The position numbers were made by a program, and so were the translations under genes. A DNA stretch of 61,457 nt. It comes from JBDZUZ01 sp040255445. GTDB lineage: Bacteria > Planctomycetota > Phycisphaerae > Phycisphaerales > UBA1924. The stretch lies in NCBI GenBank assembly GCA_040255445.1, contig JBDZUZ010000006.1, forward strand, positions 1 to 61,457, read 5' to 3'. The notes beneath the pieces were generated by a model. It did no database searches. It had not been told where the DNA came from and saw only the letters and a program-made list of their open reading frames with translations. This document shows positions 24,388 through 33,899 of this stretch, piece after piece (the first letter of the stretch is position 1; every line of letters begins with the position of its first letter).

Positions 24388-24470
24388 GGGCGCGTGCCGG
24401 AGTGGCCAAACGGGGCGGACTGTAAATCCGCTGGCTTACGCCTACGGGGGTTCGAATCCCTCCGCGCCCA
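24388..24470 (+). tRNA. tRNA-Tyr(GUA)
   Basis: Acceptor GGGCGCG pairs with CGCGCCC. The anticodon stem GCGGA/TCCGC encloses CTGTAAA, giving GTA. At 83 nt it has the long variable arm expected of a bacterial tRNA-Tyr. CCA is not encoded. Confidence 0.95.
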
Positions 24471-24646
24471 TTCGCGAGATCGGTGGTTGTCGGCGCCATG
24501 ATGCGTGACGACCGCCCGGGATCCCAACGCCGAGGCGGGGACCCGCCGCGGCACCCCTGAACGGGTCCCCGAGCCATCCAATCAGTGCCGACGAGCCAGA
24601 TCGTGATGTCGTTGTTTGGATTTGAACAAGCGTTTGAATCGCCCGA

Positions 24647-24674
24647 TTGACACCGACCGGCCGGACGGTACAGT
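24647..24674 (+). promoter_or_regulatory. Promoter of the TetR gene
   Basis: A perfect TTGACA and TACAGT are separated by 16 bp. The -10 ends 10 nt before ATG 24685, so the mRNA would have almost no leader. The location argues against the in-frame TTG start at 24616. Confidence 0.55.
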
Positions 24675-24684
24675 TCCGTTCCCA

Positions 24685-25314
24685 ATGCCCGAGTCCACGC
24701 CCAACGCCCAGTCCTCCGCCGACCTCCTGATCTCGGCCGCCGAGCGGGTCGTCGTGCGGCAGGGCATCTCGAATGTGACGCTCGAGAGCGTCGCGGCGGA
24801 GGCGGGTATGAGCAAGGGCGGGCTGCTGCACCACTTCCCTTCGAAGGACGCTCTGATCCGGGCGATGGTCGAGCGTGCCGCGGCGAACTGGGTGACCTGC
24901 TACGAGTCGGCGTACGCCCAGACCCCGGAAGGGCCGGGGCGGATGGCCCGCGCGGTCCTGGGGCACTGCCTCTCGGATGCGGAGTGCTGGACCGACGAGC
25001 TGCGTTCGAGCTCGTCGGCCGTGTTCGCAGCGCTGGCGCAGAACCCCACGCTGATCGAGCCGATGCGGGCGGCCTACGCGAAGCTGCATGAGTACATCGC
25101 GCAGGATGGTCTGCCCGAGGGCGTGAGCGAGACGGTTGTGACGGCGATCGACGGATTGTGGCTGGACTGGGTGCTCGGGCTCGTGCCGCTGGATCAGGCG
25201 CGGGTGGTGCGGGTCCGGCGGGCGCTGAGCGAGTTGCTGAAGCAGCACGGTGCGCCTGTACAAGCAATGGACGCCGCGGGCTGCGCCAAGGTGCACGGCA
25301 CGCGGAACGCGTGA
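24685..25314 (+). CDS. TetR-family transcriptional regulator
   Basis: From ATG 24685 this is a 209-residue regulator. The N-terminal helix-turn-helix spans LLISAAERVVVRQGISNVTL and AAEAGMSKGGLLHHFPSKDA, with the hallmark GLLHHFPSK. The C-terminal ligand domain resembles the TetR_C_33 type (AECWTDELRSSSSAVFAALA). A promoter directly before this ATG supports the start. It lies upstream of an MFP-RND efflux pair on the same strand and most likely represses it and itself. Effector unknown. Confidence 0.9.
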   Translation: MPESTPNAQSSADLLISAAERVVVRQGISNVTLESVAAEAGMSKGGLLHHFPSKDALIRAMVERAAANWVTCYESAYAQTPEGPGRMARAVLGHCLSDAECWTDELRSSSSAVFAALAQNPTLIEPMRAAYAKLHEYIAQDGLPEGVSETVVTAIDGLWLDWVLGLVPLDQARVVRVRRALSELLKQHGAPVQAMDAAGCAKVHGTRNA

Positions 25315-25365
25315 TGGAATGCGCGTGTTGACGGCGGGGTGTGGGCCAGGAGTGGAGAAGCAGGT

Positions 25366-26610
25366 ATGAAGCGTTCTTCGGCGATTGCGGCCGGTGTCCT
25401 GTTCGTCGGGTTGATACTCGCGGCGGGCGGTCTGGCGTTCTACAAGCAGCAGGAGATCTCCGGGGCCGCGGCGGGTGGCGGCGGCTACGAGCCGATGGAA
25501 GCGGTCGACATCGTCACCGTGGAGCAGAAGCCGTGGCAGCCGACATCGAGCCTGGTGGGCACGGTCTTCGCCATCCGCTCGGTGGTCGTCAGCAACGAGC
25601 GGGCGGGGGTGATCACCGAGGTCAACTTCGATTCGGGCTCGGTGGTCGAGGCCGGGCAGGTGATCCTCAAGCAGGACGACTCGACCGATCGCGCGGATCT
25701 CGAAGCCGCGAAGGCGGGCATCCGCATCGCCGAGGCGAACGTTGCGGAAGCGGAAGCGCGGATCGACATCGCGGAGCGCGTCGTGGCCCGCTTCAACACG
25801 ACCGCGGCGAACGCGATCGCCGCGACGGAGCGCGACCGGGCCGAGTCGGATCTGAACATCGCCAAAGCAGAGCGGCAGAAGTGGCTGGCGGAGGTTGATT
25901 CGGCCAGGGCGCGGGTGGCCCAGGTCGAGGCCGCGCTCGCGAAGCTGACGATCCGCGCACCATTCCGTGCGCGTGCGGGCATGAGGACCGTGCACGAGGG
26001 GCAGTACCTCGCGGAGGGCTCGGCGGTCGTGTCGCTCCAGGAGATCACCGATCGGATTTATCTCGATTTCGCGATCCCGCAGGAGTACGCGCCGCGGGTG
26101 GCGCCCGGCACCGCGGTGATGGCGACGGGTGAACTGCTCGGGCCCGATCCGGTGCGGATCGAGGTCGCCGCGCTCGATGCCACGGTGAACAACGACACGC
26201 GCAACCTGCGGGTGCGGGCGGTCGTCGACAACTCGAAGGGGCTGCTGGTCCCGGGGATGTTCATCCAGATCCGGGTGCCGGTCGAGGATTCCAGGCCGTA
26301 CACGATGATCCCGAGCACGGCGGTGCGGCGGTCGTCGTACGCGGATGCGGTGTTCGTGGTGGCCGCGGATGAGAAGGGTGCGATGCGTGCAGCGCAGCGG
26401 TTCGTCAAGCTCGGGCCATCGGTCGGGGACGATGTGATCGTGCTCGAGGGCCTCGAGCCGGGCGAGCGGATCGCGGCGACCGGCTCCTTCAAGCTGCGTG
26501 ACGGCGTGATGGTGATGCAGGCCGGGGCAGCGCCCGGCGGCGGGCCCGCGGGCGGGCCCGCGGGAGGCGGCGCTGGTGACAGCGCCGGCGAGGGCGCGGG
26601 CGGCGAGTGA
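25366..26610 (+). CDS. RND efflux periplasmic adaptor (membrane fusion protein)
   Basis: This 414-residue HlyD/AcrA-type adaptor starts at ATG 25366 with AGGAG and CAGG upstream. An N-terminal membrane anchor (about 5-27) is followed by the lipoyl-type segments VVVSNERAGVITEVNFDSGS and LTIRAPFRARAGMRTVHEGQ, a helical hairpin between them (about 115-190), a beta-barrel and a Gly/Pro/Ala-rich C-terminal tail. It bridges the inner-membrane pump with an outer-membrane channel, not encoded here. It precedes the pump gene by 111 nt and follows the TetR gene. Confidence 0.93.
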   Translation: MKRSSAIAAGVLFVGLILAAGGLAFYKQQEISGAAAGGGGYEPMEAVDIVTVEQKPWQPTSSLVGTVFAIRSVVVSNERAGVITEVNFDSGSVVEAGQVILKQDDSTDRADLEAAKAGIRIAEANVAEAEARIDIAERVVARFNTTAANAIAATERDRAESDLNIAKAERQKWLAEVDSARARVAQVEAALAKLTIRAPFRARAGMRTVHEGQYLAEGSAVVSLQEITDRIYLDFAIPQEYAPRVAPGTAVMATGELLGPDPVRIEVAALDATVNNDTRNLRVRAVVDNSKGLLVPGMFIQIRVPVEDSRPYTMIPSTAVRRSSYADAVFVVAADEKGAMRAAQRFVKLGPSVGDDVIVLEGLEPGERIAATGSFKLRDGVMVMQAGAAPGGGPAGGPAGGGAGDSAGEGAGGE

Positions 26611-26721
26611 ACCGCGTGCGGTTGGCGCTGATACCGCGGGTTGCGCAACACAAAATTCATTGACAGCGAACCGGGGTGCTGAGCCCCGGGGTCCCCGCGC
26701 GGCGGGGCGAACGGAGCGGGC

Positions 26722-29700
26722 ATGAAGTCCTTCACCGACATCTTCATCAAGCGGCCGGTGCTGGCCGTCGTGGTCAACCTGATCATCCTGGCGGTAGGCT
26801 GGCGGGCGATCAGCGGGCTGCCGGTGCGGCAGTATCCGCGGATCGAGTCGACCTCGATCCTGATCAACACCGCGTACATCGGGGCGAGCGCTGAGACGGT
26901 GAAGGGGTTCATCACCGTCCCGATCGAGCGGGCGGTCTCGGCGATCGACGGCATCGACTACATCGAGTCGGCATCGACGGCGGGGATCTCGGCGATCACG
27001 GTGCGGCTGCGGCTGAACCACAACGCCAACGATGCGCTGGCGGAGATCAGCGCGCGGCTCAATCAGGTGCGGAGCGAACTGCCGGCGGAGGCCGAGTCGC
27101 CTGTGATCGAGATCCAGCGTGCGGACCGTCCGTACGCGACGTTCTACATCAGCTTCACGAGCAGCACGCTCGATCTGACGCGGCTCAACGACTACCTGAT
27201 CCGCGAGGTGCAACCCGAACTCTCGACGATCCCCGGCGTGCAGCGGGTGGGTGTCGAGGGGCAGCGCAACCTGGCGATGCGGATCTGGGTCGACCAGGAC
27301 CGGTTGACCGCGCTGGATGTCACGCCCAGCGAGGTCTACGAAGCGCTGGCGCGGAACAACTTCCTCGCGACGGTGGGGCGGACCAAGGGCAGCAGTGTGC
27401 AGGTCGACCTGCTCACGGATACGGACCTTCGGACCGCGGAGGAGTTCCGTGACCTGATCGTGCGCGATACCGAGGGCGCGATCGTGCGCCTGCGCGATGT
27501 GGCCGATGTCGAGCTGGGCGGCGAGGAACCGCTGGGCGAGGCAGGGTACAACCTCGATCCCGCGCTCTATCTCTCGGTCTGGCCGCTGCCCAGCGCCAAC
27601 GAGATCGATGTCTCGAACCTGCTGCAGGAGAAGATGGCGCTCGTCGAGCCCACGCTCCCGCCGGGTGTTGAGATGAAGCTCGTCTACGACGGCACGTACT
27701 ACATGCGCAACGCGATCAAGGAGATCAGCAAGACGCTGGCGGAGACGCTGCTGATCGTTGCGCTGGTCGTGTTCCTCTTCCTGGGCTCGATCCGGACCGT
27801 GCTGGTCCCGCTGGTGGCGATGCCGGTGTCGCTGATGGGCGCCTGCATCTTCATGGCGATCATGGGCTTCTCGCTCAACCTGCTGACGATCCTTGCGATC
27901 GTGCTCTCGGTGGGTCTGGTTGTCGATGACGCGATCGTCATGGTCGAGAACGTCGAGCGGCACATCCGCGAGGGGAAGGGCAAGATCGAGGCCGCGTTGA
28001 TCGGCGCCCGCGAACTCTTCGCGCCGGTGATCTCGATGACGATCACGCTGGCGGCGGTGTACGCCCCCATCGGGTTCCAGGGCGGGCTGACGGGCGTGCT
28101 CTTCCGCGAGTTCGCCTTCACGCTCGCCGCGGCCGTAGTCGTGTCGGGCATCACCGCGATCACGCTTTCCCCGATCATGAGCGCCAAGCTCGCCCGGCCG
28201 CACGGCAAGTCCGGCTGGTTCGCGCGGTTCGTGAACCGGATATTCGACCGCGTGCGGAACGTGTACGCGCGGCTGCTGGACGTGACGCTCACGCTGCGGT
28301 GGACCATCGCGCTGGCCGCGGTCTTCATCGGCGTGTGCGCTGTGCCGCTGTACATGTTCAGCGACAAGGAGCTGGCCCCGACCGAGGATGAGGGCGGCAT
28401 CTTCTTCGCGCTGCTGGCATCGCCCGACGCTTCGCTCGATGCATCTCGCGATGCGTCAACCAAGGTCGCCCAGTCGCTCCAGAACATCCCGGAATCCAAC
28501 TTCGTCTGGCGGCTGCTGATGAGCCCCTCGATGGGCTTCGGCGGCATGCAGACAACCGACTGGGGCGACCGCGACCGGACGACACACGAGATGTTGCCCG
28601 AGGCGTACCAGCTTGTCTCGGGTGTCGCCGGTGTCACGGCGTTCCCGATCCTCCCGCCCCCCCTCCCTGGCGCGGGCCAGTACGACGTCGAGATGATCGT
28701 GACCAGCAGCGACCCGCCCGAGCGGATGGCGCAGTACGCGGGGCAACTCGTCGGCGCGGCGTTCGGATCAGGCAAGTTCCTCTTCGCCGATACGGACCTC
28801 AAGATCGATCTTCCCCAGACGCGGATCATCATCGACCGCGAGCGTGTTGCCGACATGGGGCTTGATGTCGCGACGGTCGGCCGCGACCTGGCGGTCATGC
28901 TCTCGGGCGGTTACGTCAACCGGTTCAACTACGGCGGCCGCAGCTATAAGGTGATTCCGCAGGTGACGGATGCTGCGCGGGCGACGCCCGAGTCGATCCT
29001 GGATATGAAAGTGCGGGCCAAGGACGGCGGGCTGGTGAGTGTGAGCTCGTTCGTCCGGCTCGAGACGATCGCGGCTCCGCGCTCGCTCAACCGCTTCCAG
29101 CAGCGCAACGCCTTCCGCATCAATGGCGGCGCAGCGCCTGGCGTCACCAAGGCCGAAGCGCTCGACGCGATCGAGAAGGTGGCCAGGGAGGTGCTCCCGC
29201 CGGGCTACTCGATCGACTACGCCGGCGAATCGCGCCAGCTCCGCAAGGAAGGCTCCTCGCTGGCGATGACGCTCGGCTTCGCGCTGGGGCTCATCTACCT
29301 CGTGCTCGCCGCACAGTTCGGCAGCTTCCGCGACCCACTCATCGTGCTCCTTGGGTCGGTGCCGCTGGCGATCGCCGGCTCGCTGATCTTCACCTTCGTC
29401 GGTTGGACCACGATCAACATCTACTCGCAGGTGGGGCTCATCACCCTGGTCGGCCTGGTTGCCAAGAACGGCATCCTGATCGTGGAGTTCGCGAACCACC
29501 TGCAGGAGCAGGGGATGACCAAGGCCGAAGCAGCGCGCGAGGCCGCGGTGACGCGGTTCCGCCCGATCCTCATGACGAGCGTGGCGACGGTGGTGGGGCA
29601 CTTCCCGCTGGTGCTGGTGTCGGGCGCGGGCGCCCTGGCACGCAACTCGATCGGCATCGTTCTGGTCAGCGGCATGGTGATCGCCACATTCTTCACGCTG

Positions 29701-29838
29701 TTCTTCGTGCCGTCGATCTACGTGCTGCTCGCGGGGCGGCGATCGGCGCACCCCGATCCGGCGGCCGATGTCCACGCCGCTTCCGGCGGGCTGGATCGTG
29801 CCTCAGGGGGTGCGGCCGCGGTGCCGCAGCCGGCGTGA
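26722..29838 (+). CDS. RND-family efflux permease (AcrB/MexB-like, HAE1)
   Basis: This is a 1038-residue proton-driven drug/solute exporter of the inner membrane. It begins FTDIFIKRPVLAVVVNLIIL as HAE1 pumps do. The proton-relay helix carries GLVVDDAIVMVENVERH (the DD pair), and the late helices include LITLVGLVAKNGILIVEFAN. Two large periplasmic loops follow TM1 and TM7, and length is normal for the family. With the upstream TetR and MFP genes it forms a typical efflux unit. Substrate cannot be told from sequence; no outer-membrane factor is adjacent. Confidence 0.95.
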   Translation: MKSFTDIFIKRPVLAVVVNLIILAVGWRAISGLPVRQYPRIESTSILINTAYIGASAETVKGFITVPIERAVSAIDGIDYIESASTAGISAITVRLRLNHNANDALAEISARLNQVRSELPAEAESPVIEIQRADRPYATFYISFTSSTLDLTRLNDYLIREVQPELSTIPGVQRVGVEGQRNLAMRIWVDQDRLTALDVTPSEVYEALARNNFLATVGRTKGSSVQVDLLTDTDLRTAEEFRDLIVRDTEGAIVRLRDVADVELGGEEPLGEAGYNLDPALYLSVWPLPSANEIDVSNLLQEKMALVEPTLPPGVEMKLVYDGTYYMRNAIKEISKTLAETLLIVALVVFLFLGSIRTVLVPLVAMPVSLMGACIFMAIMGFSLNLLTILAIVLSVGLVVDDAIVMVENVERHIREGKGKIEAALIGARELFAPVISMTITLAAVYAPIGFQGGLTGVLFREFAFTLAAAVVVSGITAITLSPIMSAKLARPHGKSGWFARFVNRIFDRVRNVYARLLDVTLTLRWTIALAAVFIGVCAVPLYMFSDKELAPTEDEGGIFFALLASPDASLDASRDASTKVAQSLQNIPESNFVWRLLMSPSMGFGGMQTTDWGDRDRTTHEMLPEAYQLVSGVAGVTAFPILPPPLPGAGQYDVEMIVTSSDPPERMAQYAGQLVGAAFGSGKFLFADTDLKIDLPQTRIIIDRERVADMGLDVATVGRDLAVMLSGGYVNRFNYGGRSYKVIPQVTDAARATPESILDMKVRAKDGGLVSVSSFVRLETIAAPRSLNRFQQRNAFRINGGAAPGVTKAEALDAIEKVAREVLPPGYSIDYAGESRQLRKEGSSLAMTLGFALGLIYLVLAAQFGSFRDPLIVLLGSVPLAIAGSLIFTFVGWTTINIYSQVGLITLVGLVAKNGILIVEFANHLQEQGMTKAEAAREAAVTRFRPILMTSVATVVGHFPLVLVSGAGALARNSIGIVLVSGMVIATFFTLFFVPSIYVLLAGRRSAHPDPAADVHAASGGLDRASGGAAAVPQPA

Positions 29839-29841
29839 CCA

Positions 29842-29878
29842 CCTCGGCGGCGGCATGAAGCACGATTCATGCCCGAGG
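29842..29878 (+). terminator. Hairpin after the RND permease gene
   Basis: GGCATGAA (29852-29859) pairs with TTCATGCC (29866-29873), extended by CCTCG/CGAGG outside an internal loop. No T-run follows, so termination is uncertain. Confidence 0.4.
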
Positions 29879-29975
29879 TCGGTCCCGGGCCCGCCGCCCG
29901 CCCGCTCTAGACTCGCTCGTCCCAGTTTCAGCGGCCCGGAGGCCGTTCGGGGAGGTTGGCGCGGCGGGGATACGC

Positions 29976-32900
29976 ATGACCGGTGATCGGGAAGTTCAAG
30001 TGGCCGCGGCAGGCCCGGGCCTGCCGGTGTGCAAGCCCGCGCCGGATCCCGCGAAGAGCCGCGAGCATGCGCTGCTCGATGACCACAACCAGATCCTCGA
30101 GATGGTGCTCTCCGATGCGCCGCTGGCGACGGTGCTCGAGCACATCGCCCGCATCATCGAGCGGCACGGCGCTGGTGACTCGGTCGCGGCGATCCTTCTT
30201 CTGGACGCCGCCGACAACTCGCTGCACACCGCGGCGGCTCCCAGCCTGCCCGAGGACTACTGCCGCGCTATCAACGGGATCACCGCTCGGTCGGGCCTTG
30301 GGACCTGCGCCGATGCGGTCGCCAATCGCGATGTCCGCGTGACGACGGATCTGGCCGCGGCCTCTGGGTGGACCGGGATCTCGCATCTGCCGCTTGGTCT
30401 CGGGCTGGTCGCGGCGTGGTCGCGACCGATACTCGCGCGCGACGGGCGGGCTCTGGGCAGCATCGGCACGTACTTCCGCACGAAGCGGGAGCCGACGACA
30501 CAGGAACGGATGCTCGTCGAGCGATTAGCGCGAACGGCGGCGATCGCCATCGAACGGCTGTCGATCGACCACGCCGTGGCGCGTGAGCGGTCGCGGATGG
30601 ACCTGGTCGTGCGCAGCGCGGATGTGGGCGTCTGGTTCTGCGAACTCCCTTTCGGTGAGCTCGTGTGGGACGGTAAGGTCAAGGAGCACTTCCACCTGCC
30701 GCGGGATGCGCGGGTCACCTACGAACTCTTCTTCGAGCGGCTGCACCCGGAGGACCGCGAGCGCACGCGGGAGGCGATCGAAGCGAGCATCGAGCGGCAC
30801 GCGACCTACGACATCGACTACCGCACGGTCTCGCCCGACGGATCGAAGACCAACTGGATCCGTGCGGTTGGGCGGTGCTACTACAGCGCCGAGGGCAAGC
30901 CGGTGAGCTTCGACGGCGTGACGATCAACATTACACGCCGCAAAGAGATGGAGCAGTCCCTCCGCGAGAGCGAGGCGACATTCCGAACGCTCGCGGACAG
31001 CATCGCGCAGTTCGCGTGGATGACCGATGAGACCGGCTGGATCCACTGGTACAACAAGCGGTGGTTCGAGTACACCGGCACCACGCTCGAGGAGATGCAG
31101 GGCTGGGGGTGGATGAAAGTGCACCACCCGGATCATGTCGAACGCGTGGTCGATAACTATGCGCGGTCCATCCGCGCTGGCACGCCGTGGGAGGACATCT
31201 TCCCGCTCCGATCACGCGACGGTGAGTACAGATGGTTTCTCTCACGCGCGTATCCGATCCGCGACGAGTCGGGTCGCATCCTCCGCTGGTTCGGCACGAA
31301 CACGGACATCACCGAGCAGCGTGACACGCAGGAGAAACTCCGCCGCCATATCGACATGCTGGCGACGCTCAATTCGATCAACCTCGCTCTGGCATCACCG
31401 ACGGACACCGAGCGGATCGTGCAAACGGCGGTAGATGCAGGTGTCCAGCTCACCGGCGCCTCCTTCGGCGCGTTCTTCTACAACACCGTCAATGAGCGGG
31501 GCGAGTCGTACACCCTGTACACCCTGTCCGGTGTGCCCCGGGAGGCATTCGAGAAGTTCCCGATGCCGCGGAAGACGGCGATCTTCGGCCCGACTTTCGA
31601 CGGCGTCGGGCCGGTGCGCAGCGACGATATCACCAAAGACGAGCGGTACGGACGCAACGCCCCGCACCGCGGCATGCCAGAGGGGCACCTGCCGGTCCGT
31701 AGCTACCTCGCGGTGCCGGTGCTCTCGCGAGAGGGTCATGTGATCGGAGGGATGTTCTTCGGCCATCCTGAACCCGCGGTCTTCTCCGATGAGGCCGAGC
31801 GATACGCGTTGGGCATCGCCGCCCAGGCCGCCACGACATTGGACAACGCCCGGCTCTACACAGATCTCCACCGCAGCGAGCAGCGTTACAAACTCGCCGC
31901 CGCGGCGACGAACGACGCCATCTGGGACTGGGACCTCCGCACCGGCGCCGTCGACTGGAACAACGCGGTTGCCGAGCGATTCGGGCACGCCACGGCCGTC
32001 GAAGGCACGACGGCGCGGTGGTGGATCGATCACATCCACCCCGATGACCGCGATCGGATCAACGCCGACATCCACAGCGTGATCGACGATCCGGAGGAGT
32101 CGCACTGGAGCGCCGAGTACCGGTTCGCGCGGTCGGACGGCACCTACGCCGATGTGCTCGACCGCGGCACGGTGCAGCGCGACACCGATGGCAAGCCGCT
32201 GCGCATGGTCGGAGCCATGCTCGACATCTCAGAGCGTCGCGCCGCCGAGCGCGAGCGGCAGGAGCTGCTCGAGAGCGAGCGGTCCGCTCGCGCGTCGGCC
32301 GAGCGTGCCGGCCGGCTCAAGGACGAGTTCCTGGCGACGCTCTCGCACGAACTCCGCACCCCGCTCAACGCGATCCTGGGCTGGACGCACCTGCTCCGCA
32401 AATGGTCCGGCGATCCGGAGAAAGCCCTGCGGGCGGTCGACGTCATCGAGCGGAACACCCGCGCGCAGAACCAGCTGATCTCCGATCTGCTCGACATCAG
32501 CCGGATCAGTTCCGGCAAGCTCCGCATCGAGATGGAGCCGGTGCGGCTCGACGCGGTGATCCGCAGCGCGGTCGAATCGATCGCGCCGGCGGCGGAGGCC
32601 AAGGGGATCTCCGTCCGCTGCACTCTCGACGGCATCGAGGCTCAACTCCGCGGCGATCCGGGCCGCCTGCAGCAGGTCGTATGGAATCTCCTGTCAAACG
32701 CGGTGAAGTTCACCGACCGCGATGGGTGTGTCAAAGTACATCTCGCCGCGGTGAATTCGCACTGGGAAGTGAGTGTCGAAGACACGGGGCAGGGGATCGA
32801 TCCCGAGTTTCTTCCGCATCTCTTCGAGCGATTCCGCCAGGCCGATGCCAGCTCTGCCCGCCAGCACGGCGGCCTGGGCCTGGGCCTCGCCCTTGTGCGG

Positions 32901-33434
32901 CAGATCGTGGAGCTCCACGGCGGGCGGGCCCGTGCCTCGAGCCCGGGGATCGGCCGCGGATCGACATTCACAATCGAACTGCCACAGCGACGGCCGACTC
33001 CCGGCCCGCGCGACAGCGAATCTGCGCGTGCAGAGGCCGAGCCCGGCCATGAGGATGCGCTCGCGGGGGTACGCATCTTGGTGGTCGACGATGAGCCCGA
33101 TGCGCTGGAGATGATGCGGCGTGTGCTCGAGGAGTATGGCGCCAAGGTCAGCCCCGCCGGATCGGCCGATGAGGCGCTGCAGTGCCTCGAGGCCGGTGAG
33201 TTCGATGCGATCCTCAGCGATATCGGGATGCCGCGGCGCGATGGATACGAACTGATCGCCGAGGCCCGCCGGAGCGGCTGCCGCACGCCCGCCGCGGCGG
33301 TAACGGCATTTGCCCGCCCGGAAGATCGTGCGCGGGCGTTGCGCGCCGGGTACCAGGCGCACATCACCAAGCCGGTCGAGCCGTCGCAATTGCTGCGGAC
33401 AGTGCTTCAGCTCACGCAGCCGGCTTCGGCCTGA
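29976..33434 (+). CDS. Hybrid sensor histidine kinase (GAF-PAS-PAS-GAF-PAS-HisKA-HATPase-REC)
   Basis: This 1152-residue soluble kinase has no membrane segments. In order: GAF (about 25-195), PAS (205-325), PAS (330-450), GAF (465-635), PAS (640-760), HisKA with the phospho-acceptor His in FLATLSHELRTPLNAILGW (about 791), HATPase with NLLSNAVKF, DTGQGID and HGGLGLGLALVRQ, and a C-terminal receiver with VVDDEPDALE and phospho-acceptor Asp in AILSDIGMP (about 1080). It probably senses a cytoplasmic small-molecule or redox signal. No response regulator with an output domain is adjacent, so the partner is elsewhere. Confidence 0.93.
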   Translation: MTGDREVQVAAAGPGLPVCKPAPDPAKSREHALLDDHNQILEMVLSDAPLATVLEHIARIIERHGAGDSVAAILLLDAADNSLHTAAAPSLPEDYCRAINGITARSGLGTCADAVANRDVRVTTDLAAASGWTGISHLPLGLGLVAAWSRPILARDGRALGSIGTYFRTKREPTTQERMLVERLARTAAIAIERLSIDHAVARERSRMDLVVRSADVGVWFCELPFGELVWDGKVKEHFHLPRDARVTYELFFERLHPEDRERTREAIEASIERHATYDIDYRTVSPDGSKTNWIRAVGRCYYSAEGKPVSFDGVTINITRRKEMEQSLRESEATFRTLADSIAQFAWMTDETGWIHWYNKRWFEYTGTTLEEMQGWGWMKVHHPDHVERVVDNYARSIRAGTPWEDIFPLRSRDGEYRWFLSRAYPIRDESGRILRWFGTNTDITEQRDTQEKLRRHIDMLATLNSINLALASPTDTERIVQTAVDAGVQLTGASFGAFFYNTVNERGESYTLYTLSGVPREAFEKFPMPRKTAIFGPTFDGVGPVRSDDITKDERYGRNAPHRGMPEGHLPVRSYLAVPVLSREGHVIGGMFFGHPEPAVFSDEAERYALGIAAQAATTLDNARLYTDLHRSEQRYKLAAAATNDAIWDWDLRTGAVDWNNAVAERFGHATAVEGTTARWWIDHIHPDDRDRINADIHSVIDDPEESHWSAEYRFARSDGTYADVLDRGTVQRDTDGKPLRMVGAMLDISERRAAERERQELLESERSARASAERAGRLKDEFLATLSHELRTPLNAILGWTHLLRKWSGDPEKALRAVDVIERNTRAQNQLISDLLDISRISSGKLRIEMEPVRLDAVIRSAVESIAPAAEAKGISVRCTLDGIEAQLRGDPGRLQQVVWNLLSNAVKFTDRDGCVKVHLAAVNSHWEVSVEDTGQGIDPEFLPHLFERFRQADASSARQHGGLGLGLALVRQIVELHGGRARASSPGIGRGSTFTIELPQRRPTPGPRDSESARAEAEPGHEDALAGVRILVVDDEPDALEMMRRVLEEYGAKVSPAGSADEALQCLEAGEFDAILSDIGMPRRDGYELIAEARRSGCRTPAAAVTAFARPEDRARALRAGYQAHITKPVEPSQLLRTVLQLTQPASA

Positions 33435-33444
33435 GACCGCGGCT

Positions 33445-33801
33445 TCACGCCTCCGCCGGCGGGCGCGGCTTCGACCACGGCCAGCGGCCCTCGAGCTCGA
33501 CCTGGATCGACATGCTCAGAAACGTACGGATCAGCACGATCAAGCCGAGCACGCTCACGTTCTGCAGCGTGGGGTCGACCGCGACGGTTCTGATGATGTC
33601 GCCGGCCACGAGCAGTTCGAGACCAAGAAGGATCGCCCGGCCGAGATTTTGACGCAGCCGTCGGTAGGCCGCCTCATCGCCCCGGGGCCGCGATCGGGCG
33701 AAGCGCAGCCCGGCGATGCACACCCCGACGACGATGACCAGCACACCCAGCCCGTCGATCGTGAGTCCGACGATGTGCACCAGTTCCTTGAAGCTCTCCA
33801 T
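33445..33801 (-). CDS. DUF1622 family membrane protein
   Basis: This 118-residue protein has three hydrophobic stretches: a first helix in LTIDGLGVLVIVVGVCIAGL, a middle one in LGRAILLGLELLVAGDIIRT and a third in NVSVLGLIVLIRTFLSM. The basic segment YRRLRQNLGRAILLGLELLV with VAGDIIRT is the DUF1622 hallmark. Function unknown for the family. It converges with the histidine kinase gene, with only 10 bp between the stops, and the 98-nt upstream gap carries no clear promoter. Confidence 0.85.
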   Translation of the reverse strand: MESFKELVHIVGLTIDGLGVLVIVVGVCIAGLRFARSRPRGDEAAYRRLRQNLGRAILLGLELLVAGDIIRTVAVDPTLQNVSVLGLIVLIRTFLSMSIQVELEGRWPWSKPRPPAEA

Positions 33802-33899
33802 CGCGTCCCTCCTTGCGAGGCAGGGTGGTTCTGGGCGAGCGCGTGCCGACAGCCCACGCTAGGCGGCGGGCCGCCTCGGGGCGCGGTGTTCAAAGATCC

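Noticed and set aside
24442..28203. 1253-residue ORF on the minus strand
   Set aside because: It lies antisense to the TetR, MFP and RND genes and tRNA-Tyr, is rich in Arg/His/Asp low-complexity, and shows no domain; it is a GC-rich shadow frame.
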